This document shows, in pieces, positions 1 through 7,425 of a stretch of DNA of 20,647 nt. The translations under genes were made by a program, and so were the position numbers. The stretch is from the NCBI GenBank assembly GCA_031549325.1, contig JAVBQA010000036.1, positions 1 through 20,647 of the forward strand, read 5' to 3'. The notes beneath the pieces are model-generated. The model saw nothing but the letters and a program-made list of their open reading frames with translations. It made no database searches and was not told the origin of the DNA. The DNA comes from JAJDGF01 sp031549325 (GTDB lineage Bacteria > Bacillota > Clostridia > Christensenellales > Aristaeellaceae). Numbering within the stretch: the stretch's first letter is position 1; each line of letters begins with the position of its first letter.

Positions 1-40
1 GGGAAGCATACGAAAAAGGCGGCCTCGCGACCGCCGTGTT

Positions 41-325
41 TCACTGTCCAATGACCGAGACCCGGATCTGCCGCCCATCCTTGAACTCCACCACCACGTC
101 GCTTTCCCGGTTGACGATGAGCCGTTCAATGGTCGCCCTCCAAAGCTTTTCATCAAATGTTTGAAGCAAGTTCGGCTGCGCCTTCAGCTCTTCCAGAAAT
201 GCCTCGATCCGCGTTCGTTTGACCGCCCTGCTCGCGATCTCGTCGACGGTCTCCTGCAGCCGCGCCTTGACGGCCTCGTGGCGCTCCACCAGCTTTTCGT
301 GGCGCTTGAGCAATTCCAGGTGTGT
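41..325 (-). pseudogene. C-terminal remnant of a large serine recombinase
   Basis: The minus-strand reading frame ending at 41 encodes about 94 residues with the helical, charged pattern of the extreme C-terminus of large serine recombinases: a coiled-coil stretch (LKRHEKLVERHEAVKARL), then a block of the type EAFLEEL, FDEKLWRATIERLIV and a final VEFKDGRQIRV strand. In intact family members this tail follows a resolvase catalytic domain and a recombinase/zinc-ribbon domain, none of which is present upstream; the similarity stops near 315-325, where the reading frame runs into unrelated sequence. No credible start codon or ribosome site was found (the first candidate is TTG at 313). I read it as a decayed fragment of an integrative element, not a working gene. 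Family recognition is from pattern memory, not a search. Confidence 0.6.
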
Positions 326-375
326 GGGGATGTGGGTGGGGATTTACGGGATATTGAATAGGCAATACTTCGTAG

Positions 376-681
376 CTTTCCGTCGAATCCGAAAGATGGA
401 GATACACACCTGTAGTCGAACCTTCCATTTCCGACCCCATCCAATTGGTGTTCAAAGATGGAAATACCGAGAGGATCGACATCAAATTTAGCTCGAACGA
501 TAAATCCGCTGGCGGCGGTGGCGGCGCGGTGATGGACGACAAACAAACTCCCGTTGCATCCCTCGCTGGCACCCGGAACCCGGACGGCCAGTTGGTCATC
601 AGCGCCGAGTTCTCTCGAATCATTCAGCCGGACAATCTGCAGAGCGTTATTGTAGGTGGCGCTGCGTACCCCATCCATTAA
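376..681 (+). pseudogene. possible C-terminal fragment of an anti-sigma-like (DUF4179-type) protein
   Basis: This plus-strand frame is open for 101 codons after a TAG at 373-375. It contains a strand pattern LVFKDGNTERIDIKF, a Gly-rich turn, and an ending of the form FSRIIQPDNLQSVIVGGAAYPI. That ending resembles the C-termini of Firmicutes anti-sigma/DUF4179-like proteins, which often close with a 'position X, effect on sigma site' strand and a final YPL/YPI. There is no start codon with a ribosome site and no upstream domain, so only a fragment is present. The opposite strand is also open across this region, so the strand choice is uncertain; I prefer plus because of the hydrophobic periodicity and natural C-terminus. 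Confidence 0.3.
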
Positions 682-893
682 CCACTTGATATCTTGAAAC
701 GCGGTCAGTAACGCCGACTTGTCGCAGCCGGTGGCCTCGCTGTACGCGCTGACAATGGCCTCGATCTGGTCAGGGCTGATCAGCGACTTCGACCAGACCG
801 TCAAGCGCCAGACCTTTCTCAGTGCAAGCTTGCTTGATTCATCAGGCGCTTTTTGCTTTTCAAAACGCGCCCCAGCCCGGCACAGTTATCTTC
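682..893 (-). other. ambiguous minus-strand open stretch, possible gene remnant
   Basis: Read on the minus strand from a TAA near 893, the frame includes FEKQKAPDESSKLALRKVWR and SPDQIEAIVSAYSEATGCDK, which looks like helical coding sequence, and continues open into the antisense of the neighbouring fragment down to 184. In another minus frame just upstream, a short stretch ends EIASYDLKKITVPGWGAF then stop (near 858), which also looks like a genuine protein end. No start codon with a ribosome site was found for either. I do not recognise a family. The region 1-960 as a whole reads as a patchwork of broken genes; nothing else was seen between 893 and 960 apart from the ribosome site of the next gene. 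Confidence 0.2.
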
Positions 894-962
894 TTCAGGT
901 CATAGGATGCAATCTCCCTGTACCACGGCTCTGCACAGGGCACAGAAGGGGGGGAGATTGAA

Positions 963-1454
963 GTGATCGAGGCTCTCAACGAAGCTCATGTGCCGCACAT
1001 GCTGAGGCTGCAACAACACTGCATAGACCACGGCGATCTATTCACGCCCACCAGCGAGCGTGGATATGCGCTCTATTACCAGTTCCACAACTTTGCGCTG
1101 GGCATTTGGGATTCGTCGCACCAAGAGCTGAACGCGTTTTTGTGCTGCGCGATCCCAACCCATCTCGCCTCCAGGAATTTTGGGCGGGGCCGGGTGCGCG
1201 ACGACCAACTCGACGCGGTTGGGCACATGAATACGCTGCTCATTCGCGCGGAGTATCGGGGCCAAGGCTGCGGCAAGGCGCTCATGCGCATGGGGATCCA
1301 GCGGCTCAAGAGGGGCGGCGCATGCCACATCTTTGCAGTCGTCAGCCCGGAAAACGCCATCTCCGCCCATATGCTGGACGTGTTGGGCTTCACGCTGCGG
1401 GAGCGCATTGAACTGAACGGCGCACCGAAGCTGCTGTTCTTCCTGGCGGCGTGA
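963..1454 (+). CDS. GNAT-family N-acetyltransferase
   Basis: A 163-residue protein with the single GNAT fold. It should transfer an acetyl group from acetyl-CoA to an amine whose identity cannot be read from the sequence. The acetyl-CoA pyrophosphate-binding motif A is clear: LIRAEYRGQGCGKALM (R/Q-x-x-G-x-G/A) in the middle, preceded by the usual beta-4 strand. The later segment NAISAHMLDVLGF is the typical motif B, where a helix follows the last core strands. The length is ordinary for the family. The start is GTG at 963, chosen because a strong G-rich ribosome site (GGGGGGAG) lies about 6-7 bases upstream; no ATG fits. The gene ends at 1454 and the convergent peptidase gene ends at 1455, so the two genes abut with no room for a terminator between them. 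It has no evident link to the sugar locus. Confidence 0.85.
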   Translation: MIEALNEAHVPHMLRLQQHCIDHGDLFTPTSERGYALYYQFHNFALGIWDSSHQELNAFLCCAIPTHLASRNFGRGRVRDDQLDAVGHMNTLLIRAEYRGQGCGKALMRMGIQRLKRGGACHIFAVVSPENAISAHMLDVLGFTLRERIELNGAPKLLFFLAA

Positions 1455-2624
1455 TCAAGGCGCGACGCTGTACAGCGTGCTCAGCACGAAATCGCCATGT
1501 CCGGCGTTGCCCGCCAGCGCCGCGAGCGTCTGCAAGTCGTTAAAGTGCCACCATTCCGATGCGAGCGGCGTCAGCCCGGCGTCCGTCGCGTACCTCTGCA
1601 GCGACAGCGCCTCCTCGTTCATCGCCTTCGTGGGCCGCGCATTGCGCCAGGCCGTGACAGACACGGAGTCCACGGGCGCGTCGAACGCGGCGGATGCGAT
1701 GCTCAGTTCGTGGATGGGCGTGGGCATCGCGCATTCCTCGTAATGCAAAACGACGCTGTACTGATGGCCGCCGGAGAAGCGATTTTCGATGGTCTCTACT
1801 TTCACCAGGCTCGCGTCTATGGCGCAGCCTCGCTGGTGATTCGACGTGCCCAGCGAGATGAACCAAGACATCTTCCACGGCGCTCTGCTGATGCCTCGCA
1901 TGACTTCTGTGTCCGCATCCGCCAACTGCTCCAGCGCCCTCACCATGGCGCGCTGCGCGGAGGCCGGTCGGTATGCCTCATAAATCTTCAGTCCACGCCC
2001 TTCCCGAAGCGCCGCCCGCTGTGCCGCGCAGACCTTCTTCGCCATCGCGTATATGACGGGCATGATGAACACTTCCCGCCCCAGCCGCTCGTCAAACGCC
2101 TGCGATTCATACAGCCGCTCGCCCGTAATCCCCGGCACGCTCTTGCCGCTGGACTTTACGCGCGATTTGGACGCATTGGTGTTCTCATAAACGATCGACG
2201 GAACCACATCCGGCAGGTTGATCATGCAATACTTATGCGCCAGCCAGCCTTTGAAGCGGTCGCTCTCCACGCGCCAATACCCGCCAATCTCGCTCAGAAT
2301 GCGAAACGCCTCGCCCGGTCGAATCTTCCGAAGCAACTTCGAATGCGGGCTTGGTTCGTCTCTGAGGTTCACTCCCACGGCCGCAAACCCGGTCGCGCCG
2401 CGAATCGGCAGCTCAAACGAACCCTCTGCGACCGGGATCAACGTCGGCACAGGCGTGGCGGTCGGCGCTGGCGCGGCGGTCGGCACTGGCGCGGCAGTCG
2501 GCGTCCTCGTTCGATCCGGTTCCCGCGCGGCTACATTTGGTTGCCTGACCGGCTGCCACAACAGCGCCGCCACAATCAACACCACCGCCGCCAGCATCCC
2601 CCAACCTCGCACGCTCCTCTTCAT
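1455..2624 (-). CDS. membrane-anchored SH3/VanX-type D-Ala-D-Ala peptidase (M15 family)
   Basis: A 389-residue exported zinc peptidase, probably acting on D-Ala-D-Ala-containing dipeptides or peptidoglycan stems at the cell surface. Order of parts: an uncleaved N-terminal anchor (MKRSVRGWGMLAAVVLIVAA), a Pro/Thr/Ala-rich linker (about 40-63), a bacterial SH3 domain (about 75-142, VNLRDEPS ... GWLAHKY), then the M15 catalytic domain. Zinc ligands fit VanX/DdpX: S-x-H-x-x-G-x-A-x-D with H263 and D270 (SNHQRGCAID), and the E-W-W-H motif with E357 and H360; spacings 7 and 3 match VanX (H116/D123, E181/H184 as recalled). The RP of YRPASAQ is the family's substrate-side arginine motif. The longer frame begins at 2663, but ATG at 2622-2624 gives the proper anchor and has GGAGG upstream (2636-2640), so I chose that. 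There are no vanH/vanA-type neighbours, so a glycopeptide-resistance role is not supported. Confidence 0.8.
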   Translation of the reverse strand: MKRSVRGWGMLAAVVLIVAALLWQPVRQPNVAAREPDRTRTPTAAPVPTAAPAPTATPVPTLIPVAEGSFELPIRGATGFAAVGVNLRDEPSPHSKLLRKIRPGEAFRILSEIGGYWRVESDRFKGWLAHKYCMINLPDVVPSIVYENTNASKSRVKSSGKSVPGITGERLYESQAFDERLGREVFIMPVIYAMAKKVCAAQRAALREGRGLKIYEAYRPASAQRAMVRALEQLADADTEVMRGISRAPWKMSWFISLGTSNHQRGCAIDASLVKVETIENRFSGGHQYSVVLHYEECAMPTPIHELSIASAAFDAPVDSVSVTAWRNARPTKAMNEEALSLQRYATDAGLTPLASEWWHFNDLQTLAALAGNAGHGDFVLSTLYSVAP

Positions 2625-2812
2625 CACAAATGCCGCCTCCACCCCAAAATCTATGCTTATCATCCCTTGCGCGGCGCGGTTCTATCCCATTTGCGCCATG
2701 CGAATCGCCTCGCGTTTTTTTCCGTTCCGCGTTTGCGCTTCCGCCTGACGGTGAGCGCGGAAAGCGCAGAATCCGCCGCGCAATGCGCCCGATCCGAGCG
2801 AGCACGAAAGAC

Positions 2813-2841
2813 TTGCCTTCATGCGGTTTCCATGTTATAGT
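2813..2841 (+). promoter_or_regulatory. sigma-A-type promoter of the AraC regulator
   Basis: TTGCCT at 2813-2818 and TATAGT at 2836-2841 are separated by exactly 17 bases. Transcription would start near 2848, about 50 bases before the GTG start at 2900. The boxes are each one or two bases from consensus. Because the peptidase gene on the other strand begins at 2624, this promoter lies in the divergent spacer. Confidence 0.6.
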
Positions 2842-2899
2842 TTATGAAGAAACAAACTTTGATTCGTCATTTGCGCTGAGCACATTGGAGTTGATTTGG

Positions 2900-3778
2900 G
2901 TGGATGACATTCGCCTATCGCCATACATTCGCATTGCATGGGACGATCGAGAACCCGCGCATTGGACGATTCCAAGGCGTGTCATTTTCGACCATGAGAT
3001 CATCTACCTCGAATCCGGAAGGTTGGAGGCGCTCATTGGCGAAATTGACGACCGGTATATCGTCGAGCCGGGCGACATTCTGTTGCTTCGGCCAAAGCAG
3101 CCCCACTCGCTCAGGTCGATATCCGACGTGCCCGTGCACCAGCCACACATACACTTCGACCTCGTCGAGGACGAAAACAGCCCTCGGGTATACATTTCTT
3201 TCGCCGATCTGCCCGCCATCGCTCCCGAGGACCGAATGCTGTTCCGCGAGGACATTCTGGATCGATTGTGCGCGAATTGCCCCTCGCACATCCGCTTGCG
3301 GAACCATGCCGAAATCGAGCACCTGATGAAGTCGATCATCTATGAATATGACAACCGAATGGTTCACTCCGATCTGCTCATGAAGGGCTTATTCCTTCAG
3401 CTCTTTGGCACGCTGCTGCGGGAAATCAAGTGGAAGAGCGGCGCGAAGGAGACCGCCCACAGCGACATCGCCCATCAAGCGCGCAACTATCTGGTCAACA
3501 ACCTCGCGATGGACATTTCGCTGGACGATCTCGCCGATTATGTGCATGCCAGCAAGTATTATCTGTCCCACCAGTTCAAAAACACCTTTGGCGTGCCGCC
3601 AATGCTGTATTTCCGCAATGCGCGCATCAACCGCGCGAAGCAGCTGCTGGTGCGAACCAAGCTTTCCATTAAGGAAATCGCGGAGCAGACGGGCTTTCAG
3701 AGCGCCTCGCTGTTCACGCAAACGTTCCAGAAGCACGAACAGATGTCCCCCTCCGTCTATCGCAAGTGGGACGATTGA
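2900..3778 (+). CDS. AraC-family transcriptional regulator with N-terminal cupin sensor
   Basis: A 292-residue DNA-binding regulator, the usual length for AraC/XylS proteins with a cupin sensor. The N-terminal half (about 1-160) is a cupin-like ligand pocket (HEIIYLESGRLEALI, then VEPGDILLLRPKQPHSL). The C-terminal half holds both helix-turn-helix units: first about 208-231 (LDDLADYVHASKYYLSHQFK), second about 257-288 (IKEIAEQTGFQSASLFTQTF, then SPSVYRK). The frame is open upstream to 2630, but the promoter at 2813-2841 would exclude that; GTG at 2900 has GGAG at 2887-2890 with a 9-base gap and starts just before the cupin, so I chose it. The gene precedes a GH172 gene and an oligosaccharide transport operon, and AraC-cupin regulators commonly control such loci by sensing an imported sugar; control of this locus is inference. 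Confidence 0.88.
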   Translation: MDDIRLSPYIRIAWDDREPAHWTIPRRVIFDHEIIYLESGRLEALIGEIDDRYIVEPGDILLLRPKQPHSLRSISDVPVHQPHIHFDLVEDENSPRVYISFADLPAIAPEDRMLFREDILDRLCANCPSHIRLRNHAEIEHLMKSIIYEYDNRMVHSDLLMKGLFLQLFGTLLREIKWKSGAKETAHSDIAHQARNYLVNNLAMDISLDDLADYVHASKYYLSHQFKNTFGVPPMLYFRNARINRAKQLLVRTKLSIKEIAEQTGFQSASLFTQTFQKHEQMSPSVYRKWDD

Positions 3779-3813
3779 ATCCCGCCGCCGTCCATTTTTG
3801 TTATTCAGAAAAG

Positions 3814-3858
3814 AAACGCCGACCGCCGCGGGGCAGATGCCCGCAACAGTCGGCGTTT
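3814..3858. terminator. bidirectional rho-independent terminator
   Basis: AAACGCCGAC (3814-3823) and GTCGGCGTTT (3849-3858) form a perfect 10-bp stem. On the plus strand it runs into TTTTCTTTG, on the minus strand into TTTCTTTTCTG. It lies between the 3' ends of the convergent AraC and GH172 genes and can serve both. Confidence 0.8.
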
Positions 3859-3947
3859 TCTTTGCAAGAGTCGTCAGTCCACAGCGGATTCATAAAGCGC
3901 GGACGAATAAGGGGTGCGGATCATCGGCTGCGTTCGCGCCATTTGCC

Positions 3948-5015
3948 CTAAATGACTTCGAGACAATCCTTGTCCGGGAGCGGCGGAAACTTCGCGGCCG
4001 GCAACGTCTGATACCAGAACGCCACGGACGCGATGTCGTCCTGCAGCGGCAGATAGCGCCCGCCTTCGCGCCAACCCAGCGCCTGAATGGTGACCTTCAG
4101 CTTCTTCTCGAAGTGAATGGGATCGGTGATGTGCCAGCGGTACATGCCAAAGCGGAACTGGCTCTTGTAGAGAGTGTCCGGCTGCACCACCTGCAGGCCG
4201 GCGTAGGGCGTGGTAAAGGGCACATACCGGTCGTGTGTCTTCGGGTCCTCGAAGTCGTACGAGCCGCAGAAGTAGTCCTCTGTGCCGGTGCCGCAGATCG
4301 TCGGGTAATCGGCGTCGTCGTCCATGAAGAACTTGATTTCCCCTTCGCCCCACCAGCAGGCGCTGTTGGTGCCCCAGGCCATGTAGGTTCCGACGTACTG
4401 CCCCTTGCCCTCAATGCCATCGACGATGGTGTAGTCGCTCTTGTAGGGCAGGGGATTCACGCGGCGGAACTGGGCATGGAAGTACGCGACCTGGTCCGGC
4501 AGGGACCTGAGCGCGTAATCAATCTGATAGTAGATCACGACGGGTTCTTCCGCGATGTTTTCCAGGGTGATGCGGCAGTGCTTCAGAAACGGCATCTGCC
4601 AATAGCAGTTAAACGCGCTGCCGGGGTTTACGCACACGGCCATGGAACTGATCTGCGCGTATTCATTCCAGCCCATGCAGAAAAAGTCGCCGATCGGACA
4701 CTCGACCGATGGTGCATCCTGTCCGTCCCAGTAAAACCGGATGATCGTGTTTCGCCAGCGCTTTGTGGGCGTCAGCCAAATGTGGTTGATGACGCCGGGA
4801 CCGTCAATGCTGGCGATCTCAAAGGTGGATTTGGCGTCGATGACGATATACGGGTTGACCTTCCACCCGGTGCCGAGATCGCGCGCGGCCGCCTTGGCCG
4901 CGCCCTCTTCAAGGGGACACATGCCCCCTCTGCCGGGCTCCCCGGTGTAGTTCTCCGGGCTGATGGAGCGGGTTCTCACGTCGCTGACCTGAAACAGAGT
5001 TGACATATCGAGCAT
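3948..5015 (-). CDS. GH172 (DUF2961) glycoside hydrolase, copy 1
   Basis: A 355-residue protein of the DUF2961 family, now glycoside hydrolase family 172. Known members act on alpha-D-fructofuranosyl or D-arabinofuranosyl linkages (for example difructose dianhydride I hydrolase of Bifidobacterium dentium). Family marks run along the whole protein: RSISPENYTGEPG near the start, GWKVNPYI, FYWDGQDAPSVECPIGDFF, WWGEGEIKFFMDDD (E224, E226), ICGTGTEDYF (E246), QFRFGMYRWHITDPIHF and SVAFWYQTLP. The conserved glutamates in the GEGE and GTGTED blocks match the proposed acid/base and nucleophile. There is no signal peptide, so it should work in the cytoplasm on imported substrate. ATG at 5013-5015 has AAAGGA nine bases upstream; in-frame starts at 5024 and 5039 lack a spaced ribosome site. 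The gene is divergent from the transport operon and has its own promoter. Confidence 0.88.
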   Translation of the reverse strand: MLDMSTLFQVSDVRTRSISPENYTGEPGRGGMCPLEEGAAKAAARDLGTGWKVNPYIVIDAKSTFEIASIDGPGVINHIWLTPTKRWRNTIIRFYWDGQDAPSVECPIGDFFCMGWNEYAQISSMAVCVNPGSAFNCYWQMPFLKHCRITLENIAEEPVVIYYQIDYALRSLPDQVAYFHAQFRRVNPLPYKSDYTIVDGIEGKGQYVGTYMAWGTNSACWWGEGEIKFFMDDDADYPTICGTGTEDYFCGSYDFEDPKTHDRYVPFTTPYAGLQVVQPDTLYKSQFRFGMYRWHITDPIHFEKKLKVTIQALGWREGGRYLPLQDDIASVAFWYQTLPAAKFPPLPDKDCLEVI

Positions 5016-5069
5016 AGCTTTCATTCCTTTCGTGAACAAATGATCAAGCTAAGGGCACAGTCCACGCCG

Positions 5070-5098
5070 ATTATATCCACGAATTGCATCTTGGTCAA
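5070..5098 (-). promoter_or_regulatory. promoter of GH172 copy 1
   Basis: On the minus strand, TTGACC (5098-5093) and a perfect TATAAT (5075-5070) are 17 bases apart. Transcription would start near 5063, about 48 bases before the chosen ATG at 5015. Confidence 0.7.
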
Positions 5099-5170
5099 TA
5101 GCATTTCTCACAAAAAGCACGAATGCGCAAAAACAAGGCAATAAAAACAATTTATTGTACGCCATATGTT

Positions 5171-5206
5171 AATTGAAATTTGAATTTGACGGCAATCATT
5201 TCAATT
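5171..5206. promoter_or_regulatory. AT-rich inverted repeats in the divergent control region, candidate operator
   Basis: The 429-base spacer 5016-5444 has no gene. AATTGAAAT (5171-5179) and ATTTCAATT (5198-5206) are perfect inverted repeats with centres 27 bases apart, and TCAATT recurs at 5215-5220. A 10-base direct repeat TGAATTTGAC occurs at 5181-5190 and 5358-5367, the second copy just downstream of the predicted start of the transport operon. ACAATTTATTGT (5147-5158) is a further palindrome. The position between two divergent promoters fits a shared regulator such as the nearby AraC protein; binding is inferred only. Confidence 0.35.
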
Positions 5207-5311
5207 GATTCTCTTCAATTCGTGCACATTGACCATTTCCGTGTTAAGCGCACGGCAATCTCCGAATTTTAAATACAGCAAGAACGAGAAAATCTAGAGC
5301 AATTTTGGCGA

Positions 5312-5340
5312 TTGAACGGCGCGAAGATTGCGCTTATACT
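5312..5340 (+). promoter_or_regulatory. promoter of the transport operon
   Basis: TTGAAC at 5312-5317 and TATACT at 5335-5340 are separated by 17 bases. The expected start near 5347 leaves an untranslated leader of about 100 bases before the binding-protein ATG, long enough for leader regulation, though no known riboswitch was recognised. Confidence 0.55.
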
Positions 5341-5444
5341 TATTACAATATGCCAAATGAATTTGACACATATCACAAACCAATCGGCGCAATTTTGATT
5401 TAATGGCGAAATGCCGTTAAATAATTTCAGTGGAGGTAGAAGAG

Positions 5445-7331
5445 ATGAAAAAGATCCTGTCCCTCGCAATCGTCGCCATGATGATGATGTGCCTCTTTGG
5501 ATCCTTTGCGGTTGCGGAAGAGACGACGGTCGCCGGCACCTCCCGCGCCGAGACGCTCGTCGTCGAAGGTCTGGATGGCGTCATCGCCAACGCCAGCCAG
5601 CACAACCCCCACATGGACGGCACCGAATTCTCGGCCGGTTTGCACCAGTTGGTTTACTCCAATCTCTGGGAAATGGACACCATCAAGGGTGAACAGATCC
5701 CCGACCTGGCCGCGGAGATGCCCATTCCGCTGAACGACGACTTCACCAGCTTCAAGATCGTCCTGACTCAGGGCATCAAGTGGAGCGATGGCGAGGACTT
5801 CGACGCGGAAGACGTCGTGTTTACCTTTAACGAGCTGCTCCGCCTGAAGGACACCCTGACGCGCGGCGCTACCCTATCGAAGATCGTCAAGTCCGTTGAG
5901 TATGTGGACAAGTACGAACTCACCATCAACACCGTCGAGAGCAAGCCCCGGCTGGCCGAGGATCTTGGCGCGACCGTTTGGGGCAATCAGTTCCGCATCA
6001 TCCCGGAACACTACTGGAAGGATCACGACCTCACCAAGGATCTGTGGGAAAACCCGATCGGCACGGGCCCCTACACCCTGAGCAAGTATGATCCCAACGG
6101 CTACTGGTTCCTGTACGAGCTGCGCGCGGACGCGCAGTTCTCCGACATCGGCGTGCTGACCGGCAAGGTTCCCCAGCCCAAGTACGTGCTGTTTACCGCC
6201 TATGGCACCGAGGAGAAGAAGACCATGGCGATGCTCAACAACGAAGTTGACATCCTGTGCGACATCTCCCCCGAGTCCTGGGAGGTTCTGCTGGACGGCA
6301 ATCCCAACGTGGCCTGCTGGCTGCCCGCCTATCCTTACGGATGCTTCGACGACCCCTGCGAGCGCGGCATGATGATCAACTGCGACGTCGAGCCCTACAA
6401 CCAATCCAGCGTGCGTTGGGCCATGGCGCTGGCGCTGGACATGGTGCAGGTCTCCATGGACACCTTCAGCGGCCAGATGCGCATCTCCCCGCTGTGCATG
6501 CCGCCGACGACCTTCCTGTCGAACGCGTACCACAAGGAAATGCGCCAGACTTTGGTCGACTACACCTGGGAAGACGGCTACAAGCCCTTTGACAAGGACT
6601 ACGCGCTGAAACTGTATGACGTGCTGATTAACGAAGGCTACGACGCGGTCGAGGGCATGACCGAGGACGAGCTGGTTGAATTGTTCGGCATCGGCTGGTG
6701 GAAGCACGACGCCGAGAAGGCCGAAGCGCTGATGGTTGCCGCCGGCTGCTCGCGCGATGCCGAGGGCTTCTGGACCTACAACGGCGAGCGCCTCTCCTTT
6801 GAGATCATCTGCCCCTCCGGCTTCGAGGCCCAGTCCGAGCGCCTAGCGTATGCCTGCGCCTCCCAGTGGTACGCGTTCGGCATCGACTCCACGGTTCAGG
6901 CGTCTGAAGGCAGCCTGTTCAACACCGCCGACGACATGGGCACCTACACCGTGGGTTCCTACTGGCCGTCCTGCGGCGTCATGCAAGACCTGTACTCCCA
7001 GCTGCGCGGCTGGCACACCAGCTACTACACGCCCTCCGGCGCTGCGACCAGCGGTTCCACCTCCCGCTTCCGGAGCGAGAAGCTTGACGCCATCCTCGAA
7101 ACCATGGCGCCCCTGGCCAGCGGCGAGGAGACCTATAAGCTGTCCAAGGAAGCCCTGATGGTTATGGCGGATGAAGCCGCCTGGCTGCCCATGTTCGGCA
7201 CCTCCAAGCTGGTTCCCACCAACGCTACCTACTGGACCAATTATCCGGATTCCGCGAATCCCTACAATGGCCCGTGGTGGTGGTGGAGCTGCTTCAAGTT
7301 CATCGTGAATGAGTTCCAGGCTGTGAAATAA
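5445..7331 (+). CDS. family-5 extracellular solute-binding protein (Opp/Dpp type)
   Basis: A 628-residue secreted binding protein of the SBP_bac_5 family, which captures oligopeptides or oligosaccharides for an Opp-type importer. Visible family features include LHQLVYSNLWEMD, the PDLAAEMPI block, IVLTQGIKWSDGEDFDAEDV (the classic 'F-x-L-R-x-G-V-x-F-x-D-G-x-P-x-T-A-x-D-V' region), NPIGTGPYTLSKYDPNGYW, and a Trp-rich tail. The start is ATG at 5445 because GGAGGT (5432-5437) sits 7 bases upstream and a proper signal peptide follows (MKKILSLAIVAMMMMCLF...AVA, cleavage after residue 24). No lipobox precedes a cysteine (C16 lies in MMMC), unlike the usual lipoprotein form in Gram-positives. It is about 80-100 residues longer than typical OppA/DppA. 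Neighbouring GH172 genes argue for a sugar ligand, but a peptide ligand cannot be excluded. Confidence 0.87.
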   Translation: MKKILSLAIVAMMMMCLFGSFAVAEETTVAGTSRAETLVVEGLDGVIANASQHNPHMDGTEFSAGLHQLVYSNLWEMDTIKGEQIPDLAAEMPIPLNDDFTSFKIVLTQGIKWSDGEDFDAEDVVFTFNELLRLKDTLTRGATLSKIVKSVEYVDKYELTINTVESKPRLAEDLGATVWGNQFRIIPEHYWKDHDLTKDLWENPIGTGPYTLSKYDPNGYWFLYELRADAQFSDIGVLTGKVPQPKYVLFTAYGTEEKKTMAMLNNEVDILCDISPESWEVLLDGNPNVACWLPAYPYGCFDDPCERGMMINCDVEPYNQSSVRWAMALALDMVQVSMDTFSGQMRISPLCMPPTTFLSNAYHKEMRQTLVDYTWEDGYKPFDKDYALKLYDVLINEGYDAVEGMTEDELVELFGIGWWKHDAEKAEALMVAAGCSRDAEGFWTYNGERLSFEIICPSGFEAQSERLAYACASQWYAFGIDSTVQASEGSLFNTADDMGTYTVGSYWPSCGVMQDLYSQLRGWHTSYYTPSGAATSGSTSRFRSEKLDAILETMAPLASGEETYKLSKEALMVMADEAAWLPMFGTSKLVPTNATYWTNYPDSANPYNGPWWWWSCFKFIVNEFQAVK

Positions 7332-7351
7332 CCTTCGCTTTGGATGATTCT

Positions 7352-7388
7352 GCGGTGAGGGAAAGCGTTCTGCGCTTTCCCTCACCGC
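7352..7388 (+). terminator. strong intercistronic hairpin after the binding-protein gene
   Basis: A perfect 16-bp stem is formed by 7352-7367 (GCGGTGAGGGAAAGCG) and 7373-7388, with a 5-base loop. It is followed by GTGTCGTTTTGATTT, a weak T tract. It sits between the binding-protein stop (7331) and the ribosome site of the first permease (7411-7418). Such hairpins commonly protect the upstream message or terminate part of the transcripts, giving excess binding protein over membrane parts. Confidence 0.7.
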
Positions 7389-7425
7389 GTGTCGTTTTGA
7401 TTTCGGAAACGAGGAGGTTCGGCTC

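Noticed and set aside
1455..2624. Vancomycin-resistance gene (vanX)
   Set aside because: Only the catalytic motif is shared; the protein is extracytoplasmic with an SH3 domain and there are no vanH, vanA or vanS/R neighbours.
1497..2840. Long plus-strand open frame of 447 codons opposite the peptidase gene
   Set aside because: Arg/His-rich composition with no ribosome site or family pattern; it is the antisense shadow of the peptidase, which has intact zinc motifs.
2630..2899. Longer N-terminus of the AraC regulator
   Set aside because: The extra 90 residues are Pro/Arg-rich and non-conserved in appearance, and the promoter at 2813-2841 lies inside them; GTG at 2900 has a spaced ribosome site.
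3405..5003. Plus-strand open frame of 532 codons across AraC and GH172
   Set aside because: It runs out of frame through AraC, across a terminator and antisense to GH172; the composition is low-complexity and Arg/Val-rich, so it is a GC-driven shadow.
5347..5444. Riboswitch in the transport-operon leader
   Set aside because: The leader is about 100 bases and has no recognisable riboswitch core or terminator/antiterminator pair.
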